A stretch of 48,890 nucleotides of DNA from Candidatus Aerophobota bacterium (GCA_021163155.1 JAGGXI010000097.1:1-48890); one strand, 5' to 3'; counted from the stretch's first letter, positions 1-8,660 are shown. Translations and numbers: made by a program. Notes: generated by a model not told the origin, from the sequence alone.

Positions 1-23
1 ATTTACTCATTACCTCTCACTTC

Positions 24-2057
24 TCACGTTTCACGTTTTTTATCGTATAGTTCTTTAGCCCTTTTTGCAATATGCTCAGCAGTTAGACCAAATACTTTCA
101 TTAAATCCCATGGTGCTCCAGATTCACCAAATCTATCCTCAATTCCAACCATATCCATCAACAACGGCGCATTGTATCTTTTGCCCTTTGCTATTACTCC
201 TGCTACAATATTTCCAAAACCACCAACCTGATGTTCTTCGGCTGTTATTATAATTCCTGTTTCCTCCGCTGCCTTTACAATTGCTTCCCTATCAATTGGC
301 TTAACTGTATGCACATTTAATATTCTTGTTTCAACTCCATACTCTTCTTTTAAAATATAAGCTGCCCTCATTGCCTCTGTAACCATAGGTCCACAGGCAA
401 TTATGCTTAAATCTTCATCTTCTGAGGTATAACCGGTGGAAAGCTTTATTTCAAATGCTTCCATAAAATCTTCCCTTTCGCTTCTATACCTTATTACATT
501 TGCTAAACCAAACTTATAGGGAGTATCATCGCTGGTTATTACAGGAGTTGCTTCCCTTGCGTATCTAACTACGCAAGGGCCATTAATAGAGGCTATCGCT
601 TGTGTTGCTTTTTCTGTCTCAACTGAATCACAGGGAACAGCCATATGTATATTAGGCAGATAGCATATGTTAGTAATTTCCTCCAATGCCTGATGGGTAG
701 CCCCATCTTGTCCAACTGATATACCACCATGAGCATCGGCAACTTTTACATTAAAATTATTATAACATACAGTGGTTCTTAATTGGTCCCAATTCCTACC
801 GGTTATAAAGACACCATAAGAACCAATAAATGGGATTTTTTTCTCCTTAGCTAAACCAGAGGCTACCAAAGTCATATTAGCCTCAGCTATACCCATACTA
901 AAAAATCTATTTTTCCTCTCGGGATGATTGAGGTAGAATTTGCTCATTCTTATTGAACTTGTAATATCGGCCCCTAAGGCAACAACTTTTTTATCATCAC
1001 CTAATTTTTCTATAGCTCTGCCAAAACCATTTCTAGTAGCATCCATTTTAACCTTCATCTTATCAGTTGAATTCCACCAATAATTTTTGCTAAACTTAAG
1101 CATAAGAATCTCTATTTTTTTATCAACCTCTCTTTGGTAATCATCAGCAATTTTTAGCAACTTATCTACTTTCCCTCTGGTGAACTTAGGGTCTTTTATA
1201 TCTTCCAAAGCCTTATCCAATGATTCTTTTCCTGACCTTCCATCTTTTGGAGCTATACCATGATAGCCAACTACATTCTCAGCATAGGAGACGCCTTTTC
1301 CTTTAGTTGTTTTAGCAATTATTACTGTTGGTTTTCCTTTGACTTTCTCAGCATTATCTAAAGCAGCCAAAATCTCCTTCATGTTATGGCCGTCAATCTC
1401 AATAGTGTTCCATCCAAAAGCTCTCCATTTATCAATAATAAATTCCAATCTCATAATTTTTTCTGTAGGACCATCAATTTGCAATCCATTCCTATCAACA
1501 ATAGATATAAGATTATCTAATTTATAATGAGCAGCACACATTATACTTTCCCAGATAGAACCCTCATCAAGCTCTCCATCTCCATTAATACAATAAACTC
1601 TGTAATTTTTTTCCTCTAATTTAGCATTAAGTGCACAGCCTACCGCTACACCTAAACCCTGCCCTAAGGATCCAGCAGAAAGCTCAACTCCTGGTAGTCT
1701 TAATCTATTAGGGTGACCTTCAAAACCAGACCACAATTTTCTTAGCTTTACTACCTCTTCTACCGGAAAATAACCTGCCTCACCCAAAGCTACATAAAGG
1801 GCAGGAGCTTTATGACCCGTAGACCAAAAAACTCTATCTCTATCTTCCCACTCAGGATTTTTTGGGTCATGCCTTATCTTTTTAAGATACAGGGCTGCAG
1901 TAATATCCATAATTGATAAAATCCCACCTGTATGCCCTGAAGAAGCTGCAGTAAGGGCAATCATACTATAGGCCCTCATTTCCCTTGCCTTTTTCACCAA
2001 TTCCTCAATTGTATAATCTTTTTTTACTTTCCCTGTTTTAGAATCTATAATTGGCAT
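24..2057 (-). CDS. tkt: Transketolase, full-length single chain
   Basis: Thiamine-diphosphate enzyme of the non-oxidative pentose phosphate pathway, moving two-carbon ketol units between sugar phosphates in the cytosol. The 677 residues match the usual length of a one-piece transketolase. The ThDP motif runs from GDG (159-161) to Asn190, preceded by STGHKAPALY and LSAGSLGQGL. The pyrimidine-binding half contains FFSMGIAEANM and HGGISVGQDGATHQ, and the C-terminal domain ends near 670. The ATG has an AAGGAG site a few bases upstream. It is the last recognised gene of the glycine-riboswitch operon, 31 bp after the GlyA-GcvT fusion. Its last codons lie in a GTGAAACGTGAGAAG-like low-complexity stretch, so the extreme C-terminus may be repeat-derived. 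Family call is secure; physiological role in this operon is inference. Confidence 0.95.
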   Translation of the reverse strand: MPIIDSKTGKVKKDYTIEELVKKAREMRAYSMIALTAASSGHTGGILSIMDITAALYLKKIRHDPKNPEWEDRDRVFWSTGHKAPALYVALGEAGYFPVEEVVKLRKLWSGFEGHPNRLRLPGVELSAGSLGQGLGVAVGCALNAKLEEKNYRVYCINGDGELDEGSIWESIMCAAHYKLDNLISIVDRNGLQIDGPTEKIMRLEFIIDKWRAFGWNTIEIDGHNMKEILAALDNAEKVKGKPTVIIAKTTKGKGVSYAENVVGYHGIAPKDGRSGKESLDKALEDIKDPKFTRGKVDKLLKIADDYQREVDKKIEILMLKFSKNYWWNSTDKMKVKMDATRNGFGRAIEKLGDDKKVVALGADITSSIRMSKFYLNHPERKNRFFSMGIAEANMTLVASGLAKEKKIPFIGSYGVFITGRNWDQLRTTVCYNNFNVKVADAHGGISVGQDGATHQALEEITNICYLPNIHMAVPCDSVETEKATQAIASINGPCVVRYAREATPVITSDDTPYKFGLANVIRYRSEREDFMEAFEIKLSTGYTSEDEDLSIIACGPMVTEAMRAAYILKEEYGVETRILNVHTVKPIDREAIVKAAEETGIIITAEEHQVGGFGNIVAGVIAKGKRYNAPLLMDMVGIEDRFGESGAPWDLMKVFGLTAEHIAKRAKELYDKKRET

Positions 2058-2088
2058 TGGATATCTCCTTTTTATGCCCTTTCCGACT

Positions 2089-5000
2089 TTATTGAAAACG
2101 GCTCAAAATCGTACCTTCCTCGTGAAGAAGCACCTTATTCCCTAGAGATAACTTATCTTTAGAAGGTTCTGAAGTCGCTTTTCTTCCCCTGGAAAGAATA
2201 AATATTCCAATTTTTGTTCCTTCCTTAGTGAAATTTTTATCAACAAAAGCCAGCCCAAGCTGAATTCCTTCTGCTAAAGCACAACTGGTAACTCTTCCTA
2301 TATATTGGCCTTTTTCATTTACTACAGGATCTCCCGATCTTACCATCCTGATACCCCTGGACACCATCTTAAAACGGATAATCTCCATTTTTCTTTGGAC
2401 TATACTTTCCAGAAGAGGTTTTCTCCCGATAAAATAGGGTTTATGAAACTTAACAAATGCCCCATGACCTTCCTCGATAGGATTAATACAGTATTTTCCG
2501 GCTAGCTCATGCCCATATAAAGGAAGCCCAGCTTCTATCCTGGTTGAATCCCTGGCTCCCAAAGCAGTAGGTTTAATTCCAAATTCTTTGCCTTCCTCTA
2601 AGAGTAAATCCCAAATAAGGCGAACTTTATCTGGATGGAGGTAAAGCTCATAACCAATATCTTCTCCCGTGTAACCCGTTCGAGAAATTAGCATTTTTAC
2701 CCCACCTAATTCATCCTCTATAAACTCATTTTTTTTAATCCTGGTTAATTTTTTTTGTAGTTCTCTATTCTTAGCTATCTTTTGAAGTATAGCCAAAGAA
2801 GTAGGGCCCTGAAGAGCTATATCAACCCTTTGGTCTTTTCCGGACGATGCATCCTTTAAGTTTCTAATAATGGCTTCTCCTTCAATCTCTTTTTCAGGAA
2901 AGTCTTTATCTATAAGAAATCTTTTAGAGTTAACTGCATTTAGCCACATCCAGACTTTTTCTTCATTTGCAGCATTGCAAACCATCATATATCTATTTAA
3001 ACCTCGATAATAAATCATAACATCATCTAAAACACTTCCATTCGGGTCAAGAAGGTAGGTATATTGAGATTCCCCTGGCTTTATCCACCTCACATAGTTT
3101 GTGCCAACTGTATCCAGGAAACTGGCAGCATACTCACCGCTAATCTCTATTACTCCCATGTGGCCTACATCAAAAAGCCCGGCTGCTTCCCTTACTGCTC
3201 TATGCTCCTCATCAATACTGGTATAACAAATTGGCATCATCCAACCGGCAAAAGGAACAAGCCTCTTGGTTAATTTTAAATGCTCCTCATATAAAGGAGT
3301 TTTTCTTATCTTGCTCTCTTTTTCTTTGTATTGAAACTCCTCTTTTTTTACTTTTGAGACTCCCATAGCTTTGCTGATTATTTTCTGTCCAATAAAATAA
3401 CGCTTTGGCAGGTGAAAATAAGAGGGAAACATCTTTTGCAAAAAAGACCCATCAACTAGAGATTCAGCATCTTTATAGGAAGGCAATTTCCTCTCTGAAC
3501 GCAAATGGTCCCTGACCAAAAGGCCGGCGGGTTTAATTCCAAAATCTTTCCCTTTTTCTAAGAATAAATCCCAGAGGTGAGAAACATCATTCAGATGAAT
3601 ATAAAACTTAAACCCTGAGATATTCTCAGCATAATCTACTCGAGACACAATTCCTCGAATTCCTTTAATTTCCCCTTCCAAGAAGCAAGACTTCTTTAAA
3701 CTGCTTAAAGAAGACTCTATTCTGCAAAGAAATTTAAAAGAGTTTGGTCCATACAAAGCTATTCCTGTCTTGCGCGGCTTTTCCTCTGCCGTTTCCTTTA
3801 AGTCCTCCACTACCACCGGTCCTTCAATTTTGGCGAATATGTCATCCTCGTCAAAACTAATGTATCCGTCGGAGAGTTCCCTTAACCATAATTTTACCTT
3901 TTCACTATTTTGAGAATGAGTTTCCATTAGATAATGGTCTATATTCCTCTCATCTAATCCTAAATAAAAAATTAAAACATCGTCGATAAGCTTCCCATCC
4001 TTATTCAAAAGGAAAGAACGGAGGAGGTGACCTGGTTTAAGCTTCCCTATGTCATTAGTAGATGTCTCTTGTAAAAATGGTTTTGCCCTTTCTCCACTTA
4101 TCTTTAAAAGCCCCATATCACCAATATCAAAAAGCGCAATCCCCTCTTTAGCTGCTTTAAGCTCTTCTTCAAAATTCTTATAGTGAAGGGGCATCCTCCA
4201 TCTCTCATCCTGGGAAAATTTTGCTCCCAGCTTTTGATGCTTAGTAAATAGAGGAGTCTGCTTTATTGATGGCCTTACTGGGGGAGTATAATGAGGATAA
4301 CCAAACTTAAGCTCTTTTTTGTCCGGAGAAACCTCATCTTTTGCTTTCTGAACCAGTTGGTTCACCTCGTCCCTTGCTTTTTCCAATACCTTTAAATCTA
4401 TTTTCCCTCTGGATAAATCTCCGGTTAGCCCTATATAACTAAAAGGCTGAATATTGATTAATACCTGGTAAATAACCTCAGCTAACTTTTCCATATCTTC
4501 TTTACCTAATCCCCTTTGAGTAACCCAGGGAGTTCCCAGACGAATACCACTGGCATCGGCAGCTGTCTCATCACCGGGAATGGTGTTCTTATTAACCACC
4601 AGGCCGCAAAGATCTAAGATGCGAGCAGCTATTTCACCTTTTAGAGGTAAACCAGTTTTGGTTTTAATAGCATTTAAGTCAATCACTAAAAGATGGGTAT
4701 TTGTCCCTCCATAAGCTAACTTTAAACCTCTTTTCTCTAGAGAAGAGGCCAATACCTTAGCATTTTTTACAATTTTTTCTTGAAGTTTTTTAAACTTCTC
4801 TGTTTGGGCAATTTTAAATGTTACAGCCATAGCTGCGATCTTGTTAATATGAGGGCCGCCTTGCTCTCCGGGGAAAACAGCAGCATCTATCTTCTTGGCT
4901 TTTTCCTCATCGGTAGTTAAGATAACCGCACCGCGTGGGCCGCAGAGAGTCTTGTGGGTAGTGAAAGTGATAACGTCAGCATACCCGATAGGGTTAGGGT

Positions 5001-5784
5001 ATACTCCAGCAACCACCATTCCTGCTGGATGAGCAATATCAGCTACAAGTATTGCTCCTACCTCATCGGCAATTTCTCTAAATTTTTGCCAATCAGGTGC
5101 CCAGGGATAAGAAGTATAACCGGCGATTATCATCTTTGGTTTGTGTTTAATAGCCAATCTTTTGATAGCCTCGTAATTCAATTTCCCTGTTAATTTATCA
5201 ACTTCGTAAGAAACAATATGATAGTATCTACCGGATCGGCTAAATTCACTGCCATGAGTTAAATGTCCTCCATGAGGAAGAGCCATACCCATAACTGTAT
5301 CACCAATCTCAACAAAAGCATCATATATAGCACCATTAGCTGCTGCTCCAGAAAGGGGTTGGACATTTACGAATATCTGGTCGGCACTAACCTTTATGGG
5401 AGCATCTGGATTATTATCTGTAGCAAAACACTCAGCTGCTCGTCTCTGGGCTAAAGCCTCCACAAGATTAACGTAGTCGGCTCCTTTATAAAATCGTCTA
5501 TCAGAATAACGTCTATAGTAAGTAAGCTGATGTTTAAAATCCTGTAATAATTTTTCCTCATCGCTCTTCATCATTAAAGGGGGATACCCCTCAGCATACA
5601 GGTTGGTGAAAACTGAGCCCAGAACTTTACGAATAGCTTCAGGACATATACTTTCCGAAGGAATAAGGATAAGTTTTTTTGCCTGTCTATCCTCTTCAAA
5701 TTTAATTATAAGGTCTATATCGAGGTCTATCTTAGAAAGATCCTCCTCAATAAGAAAATTTGAATAATCTTGGCTCTCTTTCAT
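2089..5784 (-). CDS. GlyA-GcvT-GcvT fusion: serine hydroxymethyltransferase joined to two aminomethyltransferase modules
   Basis: A 1231-residue single ORF. Residues 1 to about 485 are serine hydroxymethyltransferase: LIPSES, YAEGYP, then an insertion of roughly 25 residues before RFYKGADYVN, and the PLP lysine K278 in TTHKTLCGPRG. Residues about 505-815 are a degenerate GcvT fold: the FAGW and EH signatures are lost, the catalytic-loop IDD pair is kept at 601-602, and the C-terminal barrel is missing. Residues about 826-1231 are a complete GcvT: FAGWMMPICY, FDVGHMG, LDD at 920-921, SRTGYTGED, ARDSTRIEAGLPLYGHE and a C-terminal barrel with GRVTS. Known chemistry: SHMT interconverts serine and glycine plus methylene-THF, and GcvT makes methylene-THF from the aminomethyl-lipoyl GcvH intermediate. 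RBS AAAGGAG precedes the ATG. It lies 30 bp after the aminotransferase under the glycine riboswitch. GcvH and GcvP are not in the window. Substrate channelling is inference. Confidence 0.92.
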   Translation of the reverse strand: MKESQDYSNFLIEEDLSKIDLDIDLIIKFEEDRQAKKLILIPSESICPEAIRKVLGSVFTNLYAEGYPPLMMKSDEEKLLQDFKHQLTYYRRYSDRRFYKGADYVNLVEALAQRRAAECFATDNNPDAPIKVSADQIFVNVQPLSGAAANGAIYDAFVEIGDTVMGMALPHGGHLTHGSEFSRSGRYYHIVSYEVDKLTGKLNYEAIKRLAIKHKPKMIIAGYTSYPWAPDWQKFREIADEVGAILVADIAHPAGMVVAGVYPNPIGYADVITFTTHKTLCGPRGAVILTTDEEKAKKIDAAVFPGEQGGPHINKIAAMAVTFKIAQTEKFKKLQEKIVKNAKVLASSLEKRGLKLAYGGTNTHLLVIDLNAIKTKTGLPLKGEIAARILDLCGLVVNKNTIPGDETAADASGIRLGTPWVTQRGLGKEDMEKLAEVIYQVLINIQPFSYIGLTGDLSRGKIDLKVLEKARDEVNQLVQKAKDEVSPDKKELKFGYPHYTPPVRPSIKQTPLFTKHQKLGAKFSQDERWRMPLHYKNFEEELKAAKEGIALFDIGDMGLLKISGERAKPFLQETSTNDIGKLKPGHLLRSFLLNKDGKLIDDVLIFYLGLDERNIDHYLMETHSQNSEKVKLWLRELSDGYISFDEDDIFAKIEGPVVVEDLKETAEEKPRKTGIALYGPNSFKFLCRIESSLSSLKKSCFLEGEIKGIRGIVSRVDYAENISGFKFYIHLNDVSHLWDLFLEKGKDFGIKPAGLLVRDHLRSERKLPSYKDAESLVDGSFLQKMFPSYFHLPKRYFIGQKIISKAMGVSKVKKEEFQYKEKESKIRKTPLYEEHLKLTKRLVPFAGWMMPICYTSIDEEHRAVREAAGLFDVGHMGVIEISGEYAASFLDTVGTNYVRWIKPGESQYTYLLDPNGSVLDDVMIYYRGLNRYMMVCNAANEEKVWMWLNAVNSKRFLIDKDFPEKEIEGEAIIRNLKDASSGKDQRVDIALQGPTSLAILQKIAKNRELQKKLTRIKKNEFIEDELGGVKMLISRTGYTGEDIGYELYLHPDKVRLIWDLLLEEGKEFGIKPTALGARDSTRIEAGLPLYGHELAGKYCINPIEEGHGAFVKFHKPYFIGRKPLLESIVQRKMEIIRFKMVSRGIRMVRSGDPVVNEKGQYIGRVTSCALAEGIQLGLAFVDKNFTKEGTKIGIFILSRGRKATSEPSKDKLSLGNKVLLHEEGTILSRFQ

Positions 5785-5814
5785 TGAGTATCTCCTTTTT
5801 ATGGGGTCAGGTCT

Positions 5815-7002
5815 TCAAACTTCAACAGCTTTTTTAATTCTTCTTAGTCCTTCCAGTATATTTTCTCTGGAGGTTGCATAGGATAATCTGATATACTCTT
5901 CCCTCTCTCCTTTATTTCTTTGGCCAAAGCAGCTTCTGGCTAATACTGCTACATTCCCTTTATACAGTAAGTATTGTTGAAGTGCTTCAGAATCTGACAA
6001 ATTAAGATTTCGGCAAGCCTCAGTTACATTTGGATATACATAAAAAGCTCCTTTAGGTTTTAAACATTTAATTCCTTTGATATCATTTAATCCTTCATAA
6101 ATAAGGTCTCGTCTTTTCTTAAGCTCTTCTACCATAGCTAAGGAATCATCTTGTGGACCTTCCAGAGCTTCTATTCCCGCATATTGGGTAAACGTTGCCG
6201 TGCAGGCATCGACGTTTGTTTCTATTCTGGCAATATGAGCAGCCAGTTCCTTTTTCATTACTCCAAATCCCAATCGCCATCCAGTCATAGCATAAGTTTT
6301 AGAAAATCCATCAAGCAGAATTGTCCTCTCTTCCATTCCAGGAATGGAAACAATACTTTGGAATTTTCCATCATAAGTTATATTATAGTAAATTTCATCG
6401 GAGATTACCCAAATATCATTTTGGATAGCTATCTCAGCAACAGCTTTCAAATCGTTATAACTTAAGATACTTCCGGTAGGATTGTGAGGAGAGTTAATGA
6501 TAATCATTTTTGTTCTTGGTGTTATCTTCTTTTGCAAATCCTCCACATCAAAACTAAAATTTTTCTCTTCTAAAAGAGGAAGGGGAACAGGTTTTCCATG
6601 CAAAAAATTTGTAACTGACTCATAAATTGGATATCCCGGGTTAGGATATATTAGCTCATCTCCTTCGTTAATACAGGAAAGAATACTATTAAAAAATACT
6701 GGTTTTACTCCGGGCGTGACTACTACCTCATCAGGGTCAACCTCAATACCCCTTGTTTTAGAGACATAGCGAGCAATCGACTCTCTTAAAGGAAGAATTC
6801 CGGCTGAAGGACTATAATGGGTATAACCATCCTTGATTGCCTTTATTGCTGCATCTTTAATATTTTGCGGGGTATCAAAATCAGGTTCTCCGATAGCAAG
6901 ACTTATAATATCTCGACCCTCTGTTTTAAGCTTATTTACCTGCACCAAAACCTCAAAACCACCTTCGGTTCCTAACCTTCTTATTCTTTTTGCTATTTGC
7001 AT
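5815..7002 (-). CDS. Class I/II PLP aminotransferase (aspartate-aminotransferase-like, subgroup I-gamma)
   Basis: PLP-dependent aminotransferase of fold type I, 395 residues, the normal family length. Visible landmarks are SLAIGEPDFDTP near the N-terminus, THYSPSAG, SPHNPTG with Asn174, SDEIYY with Asp202, the Schiff-base lysine K235 in GFSKTYAMTGWRLG, and a late Arg in IRLSYATS that should bind the substrate carboxylate. The ATG has a GAGAGG site upstream. It is the first gene after the tandem glycine riboswitch and its terminator, so it is the gene most directly controlled by glycine. That suggests a substrate linked to glycine, serine, alanine or glyoxylate rather than plain aspartate, but substrate specificity cannot be read from sequence here. 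Followed at 30 bp by the GlyA-GcvT fusion. Confidence 0.9.
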   Translation of the reverse strand: MQIAKRIRRLGTEGGFEVLVQVNKLKTEGRDIISLAIGEPDFDTPQNIKDAAIKAIKDGYTHYSPSAGILPLRESIARYVSKTRGIEVDPDEVVVTPGVKPVFFNSILSCINEGDELIYPNPGYPIYESVTNFLHGKPVPLPLLEEKNFSFDVEDLQKKITPRTKMIIINSPHNPTGSILSYNDLKAVAEIAIQNDIWVISDEIYYNITYDGKFQSIVSIPGMEERTILLDGFSKTYAMTGWRLGFGVMKKELAAHIARIETNVDACTATFTQYAGIEALEGPQDDSLAMVEELKKRRDLIYEGLNDIKGIKCLKPKGAFYVYPNVTEACRNLNLSDSEALQQYLLYKGNVAVLARSCFGQRNKGEREEYIRLSYATSRENILEGLRRIKKAVEV

Positions 7003-7043
7003 TGGGGCACCTCTCTTTTTAGTTTATTTTTTCACTAATAATG

Positions 7044-7076
7044 AAAAAAGGCATAACGAATTTAAGCTGTTATGCC
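7044..7076 (-). terminator. Intrinsic terminator serving as riboswitch expression platform
   Basis: On the minus strand an 8-bp perfect stem, GGCATAAC (7076-7069) with GTTATGCC (7057-7050), encloses an 11-nt loop and is followed at once by six T (7049-7044). It sits between the second glycine aptamer and the aminotransferase start codon. The 5' arm directly abuts the closing strand of aptamer 2 (CAGAGG), so aptamer P1 and terminator formation can plausibly compete, as in known glycine ON switches. The terminator is read directly; the direction of control is inference. Confidence 0.88.
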
Positions 7077-7266
7077 CTCTGTCCTTTTACCTGAGAGATT
7101 TTACCTTACCTGTAAAGGTAATAATGCCCCTTCGGTTCTTCCCCTAAAATTTTAGGAAAATTTCTCCAGAGAGTTGCTCAATTAAGGTCCTTTTACCTGA
7201 GAGTTTCGCTTACTACTTAAAGCTTGCCCCTTCGGTGCTGGATATCCCAGTCTCTCCCTTAATTAC
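7077..7266 (-). ncRNA. Tandem glycine riboswitch (gcvT-type, two aptamers)
   Basis: Read on the minus strand there are two consecutive copies of the glycine aptamer core. Each has ACCGAAGGGGCA followed, after a variable stem, by CTCTCAGGTAAAAGGAC. The first aptamer (about 7266-7183) is closed by a P1 pairing TTAAGG with CCTTAA. The second (about 7180-7077) ends in GGACAGAG. The arrangement promoter, aptamer 1, aptamer 2, terminator, gene is that of classical cooperative or tandem glycine switches controlling glycine cleavage genes. Downstream are the aminotransferase, the GlyA-GcvT-GcvT fusion and transketolase. Because the downstream genes consume glycine, an ON response to glycine is expected (inference). 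Confidence 0.96.
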
Positions 7267-7297
7267 CTCTATGATATATTTTCAATTCGGTATTTAA

Positions 7298-7325
7298 TTT
7301 ATACCATACTCAAAAATTTTGTCAA
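7298..7325 (-). promoter_or_regulatory. Sigma-70-type promoter of the glycine operon
   Basis: On the minus strand TTGACA (7325-7320), a 16-bp spacer and TATAAA (7303-7298). The predicted transcript would begin near 7291, about 25 nt before the first glycine aptamer. Position and quality make it the likely promoter for aminotransferase, GlyA-GcvT-GcvT and transketolase. Confidence 0.75.
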
Positions 7326-7333
7326 TTATCCGC

Positions 7334-7378
7334 TAAATTTGGCTACAATGATACTGAACACTTTTCGAAAAAAATAAT
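7334..7378. repeat. 45-bp dispersed repeat, copy 1
   Basis: This 45-bp stretch, containing TTTGGCTACAAT and ACTGAACACTTTTCG, recurs at 40926-40970 with three mismatches. Both copies lie just upstream of the promoter of a minus-strand operon (the glycine operon here, aroE there) and in the same orientation. No transposase is next to either copy. It could be a remnant of an insertion-sequence end or a shared upstream regulatory element; sequence alone does not decide. Confidence 0.7.
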
Positions 7379-7429
7379 CTTATCCTTTACAGATTTTTAC
7401 TTTGCCTTGACACATGCATCAACACATCC

Positions 7430-7457
7430 TTGACTTTATTTACCCTCCTTATATAAT
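7430..7457 (+). promoter_or_regulatory. Sigma-70-type promoter for the small membrane-anchored protein gene
   Basis: TTGACT (7430-7435), 16-bp spacer, TATAAT (7452-7457). The start codon at 7476 follows closely, with GAGGAGG in between, giving a leader of only about a dozen nucleotides. A second TTGACA at 7408-7413 lies too far upstream of this -10 box to be its partner. Confidence 0.65.
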
Positions 7458-7475
7458 TAAAAATGAGGAGGATAT

Positions 7476-7898
7476 ATGATTCAATTAGGATTAATAATTA
7501 TTGTTCTTATTTTATTGCTTGCTTATTTAAAAAACATAAAGGTAAACAAGCCAGTGAAAAAAAACCTTCCCGAGTCCTTAAAAGGAGTAGATGCAAAAAT
7601 TGAGTTATTCAAACAAGAAACAGCAGAGTTCTTAAAAGAATTAAAAAGAAGAAAAACTCAGACAAGAATAAAAAGATTAGATATAGAAATAGAAAGATTG
7701 CGTAAGATAAGAAAATTCGATACTATTTTAGAAAAAGCTGAGGAAGAGACTAATCCCCAAAAGGCTATAGATTACTATTTAGAAGGTTTCTCCTTTATTA
7801 CAAAAAATAAATTTGAATTAGAAAGAAAAGGGGAAATCGAAGAAAAAATAAGATCACTTCAACAGATAATTGATATGAATATTCACTCTCGTAAGTAA
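7476..7898 (+). CDS. Small protein with N-terminal membrane anchor and charged helical domain, function unknown
   Basis: 140 residues that I do not recognise as a named family. Residues about 3-19 are a single hydrophobic segment (GLIIIVLILLLAYL) followed by lysines, which predicts an N-terminal anchor with the rest in the cytoplasm. Residues about 40-140 are rich in Lys, Arg and Glu and should form long amphipathic helices or a coiled coil. A short TPR-like stretch (NPQKAIDYYLEGFSFI) lies near 92-107. The start is supported by GAGGAGG immediately upstream and a good promoter. It is monocistronic and converges with the uracil-DNA glycosylase gene, with only 3 bp between the stop codons. Confidence 0.75.
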   Translation: MIQLGLIIIVLILLLAYLKNIKVNKPVKKNLPESLKGVDAKIELFKQETAEFLKELKRRKTQTRIKRLDIEIERLRKIRKFDTILEKAEEETNPQKAIDYYLEGFSFITKNKFELERKGEIEEKIRSLQQIIDMNIHSRK

Positions 7899-7901
7899 AA
7901 T

Positions 7902-8573
7902 TTAAAATTCAGACTTAAGTATTTTCCCTATTATTTCCATATCCTCAAAAAAGAGTTTTTTCCAGTTAGGTTTATATATGCAGGCAGCTGGGTGGAAAGT
8001 AGGAACGAGAATTATATTTTTATAATATTGTCGCTTGCCTCGTAGAAAAGTAATTCCTTGATTGGTATTTAAAAGAACCTGGGTGGCAAATTTACCTAAA
8101 GTGCAAATTAAGCAAGGATTGATAATTTCTATCTGTTTTTTAAGATAAGGAAGACAAGTTTCTATCTCTTCTGGATAAGGGTCTCTATTAGCAGGGGGTC
8201 GGCATTTAAGAACATTAGCAATATATATTTGAGAAACTGGTATATTAAATCTTTTAAGAGCTTCAGTTAAAATTTTACCTGCTGCTCCCACAAAAGGTTT
8301 TCCTTGCAGATCTTCATTTCTTCCAGGAGCTTCTCCTACCAACATTAATTTCGCTTTGGGATTGCCCTCACCAAATACCAAATGGGTCCGCTTTTTAAAA
8401 AGGGAACACTTTCGACAATTTTGCATAGAACGATAGAGAGCTTTTAATAGTTTTTCAGGACTCTTTTTCTCTAAATTGTCTTCTTTTTTTACTATACCCT
8501 GTTTTTTCTCTAAATATTTCCTGAAAGATTTGACGATCTGGAGATAATCAGTATAGAGTTTTTCTTCAACCAT
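7902..8573 (-). CDS. Uracil-DNA glycosylase, family 4 (4Fe-4S)
   Basis: Removes uracil from DNA to start base excision repair; family 4 is the iron-sulfur type common in thermophiles and many anaerobes. Residues about 45-220 hold the domain, with GEAPGRNED (80-88, family-4 motif 1), the FVGAAGK region, and HPAA with His194. Four cysteines fit the cluster pattern: C53 and C56 (CRKC), C124 ([10 protein letters not shown]) and C140 (ETCLPYL). At 223 residues it is normal length plus an N-terminal helix of about 45 residues. It is transcribed alone from a promoter at 8618-8646 and ends tail-to-tail with the neighbouring gene. The protein is also described as a phage SPO1 DNA-polymerase-like domain in older annotation. 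Confidence 0.93.
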   Translation of the reverse strand: MVEEKLYTDYLQIVKSFRKYLEKKQGIVKKEDNLEKKSPEKLLKALYRSMQNCRKCSLFKKRTHLVFGEGNPKAKLMLVGEAPGRNEDLQGKPFVGAAGKILTEALKRFNIPVSQIYIANVLKCRPPANRDPYPEEIETCLPYLKKQIEIINPCLICTLGKFATQVLLNTNQGITFLRGKRQYYKNIILVPTFHPAACIYKPNWKKLFFEDMEIIGKILKSEF

Positions 8574-8617
8574 GTTCTATTCCTATGAGAATGGAAATTT
8601 CCTCTTAATCTGAATTA

Positions 8618-8646
8618 ATCATATTTGAAAAAGAGCCAAAAGTCAA
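8618..8646 (-). promoter_or_regulatory. Sigma-70-type promoter of the uracil-DNA glycosylase gene
   Basis: On the minus strand TTGACT (8646-8641), 17-bp spacer, TATGAT (8623-8618). The gene start follows about 45 nt downstream. Confidence 0.65.
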
Positions 8647-8660
8647 ATATAAAAGAAAAA

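Noticed and set aside
1-10. Possible start of a further minus-strand CDS (ATG at 10-8, GAGAGG upstream)
   Set aside because: Only three codons are visible and the surrounding GTGAAACGTGAGAAGTGAGAGG looks like low-complexity repeat sequence, so the apparent ribosome binding site is not trustworthy.
7408-7413. TTGACA as an extra -35 box for the small membrane protein gene
   Set aside because: No -10 hexamer lies at 16-18 bp; the TTGACT at 7430 pairs better with TATAAT at 7452.
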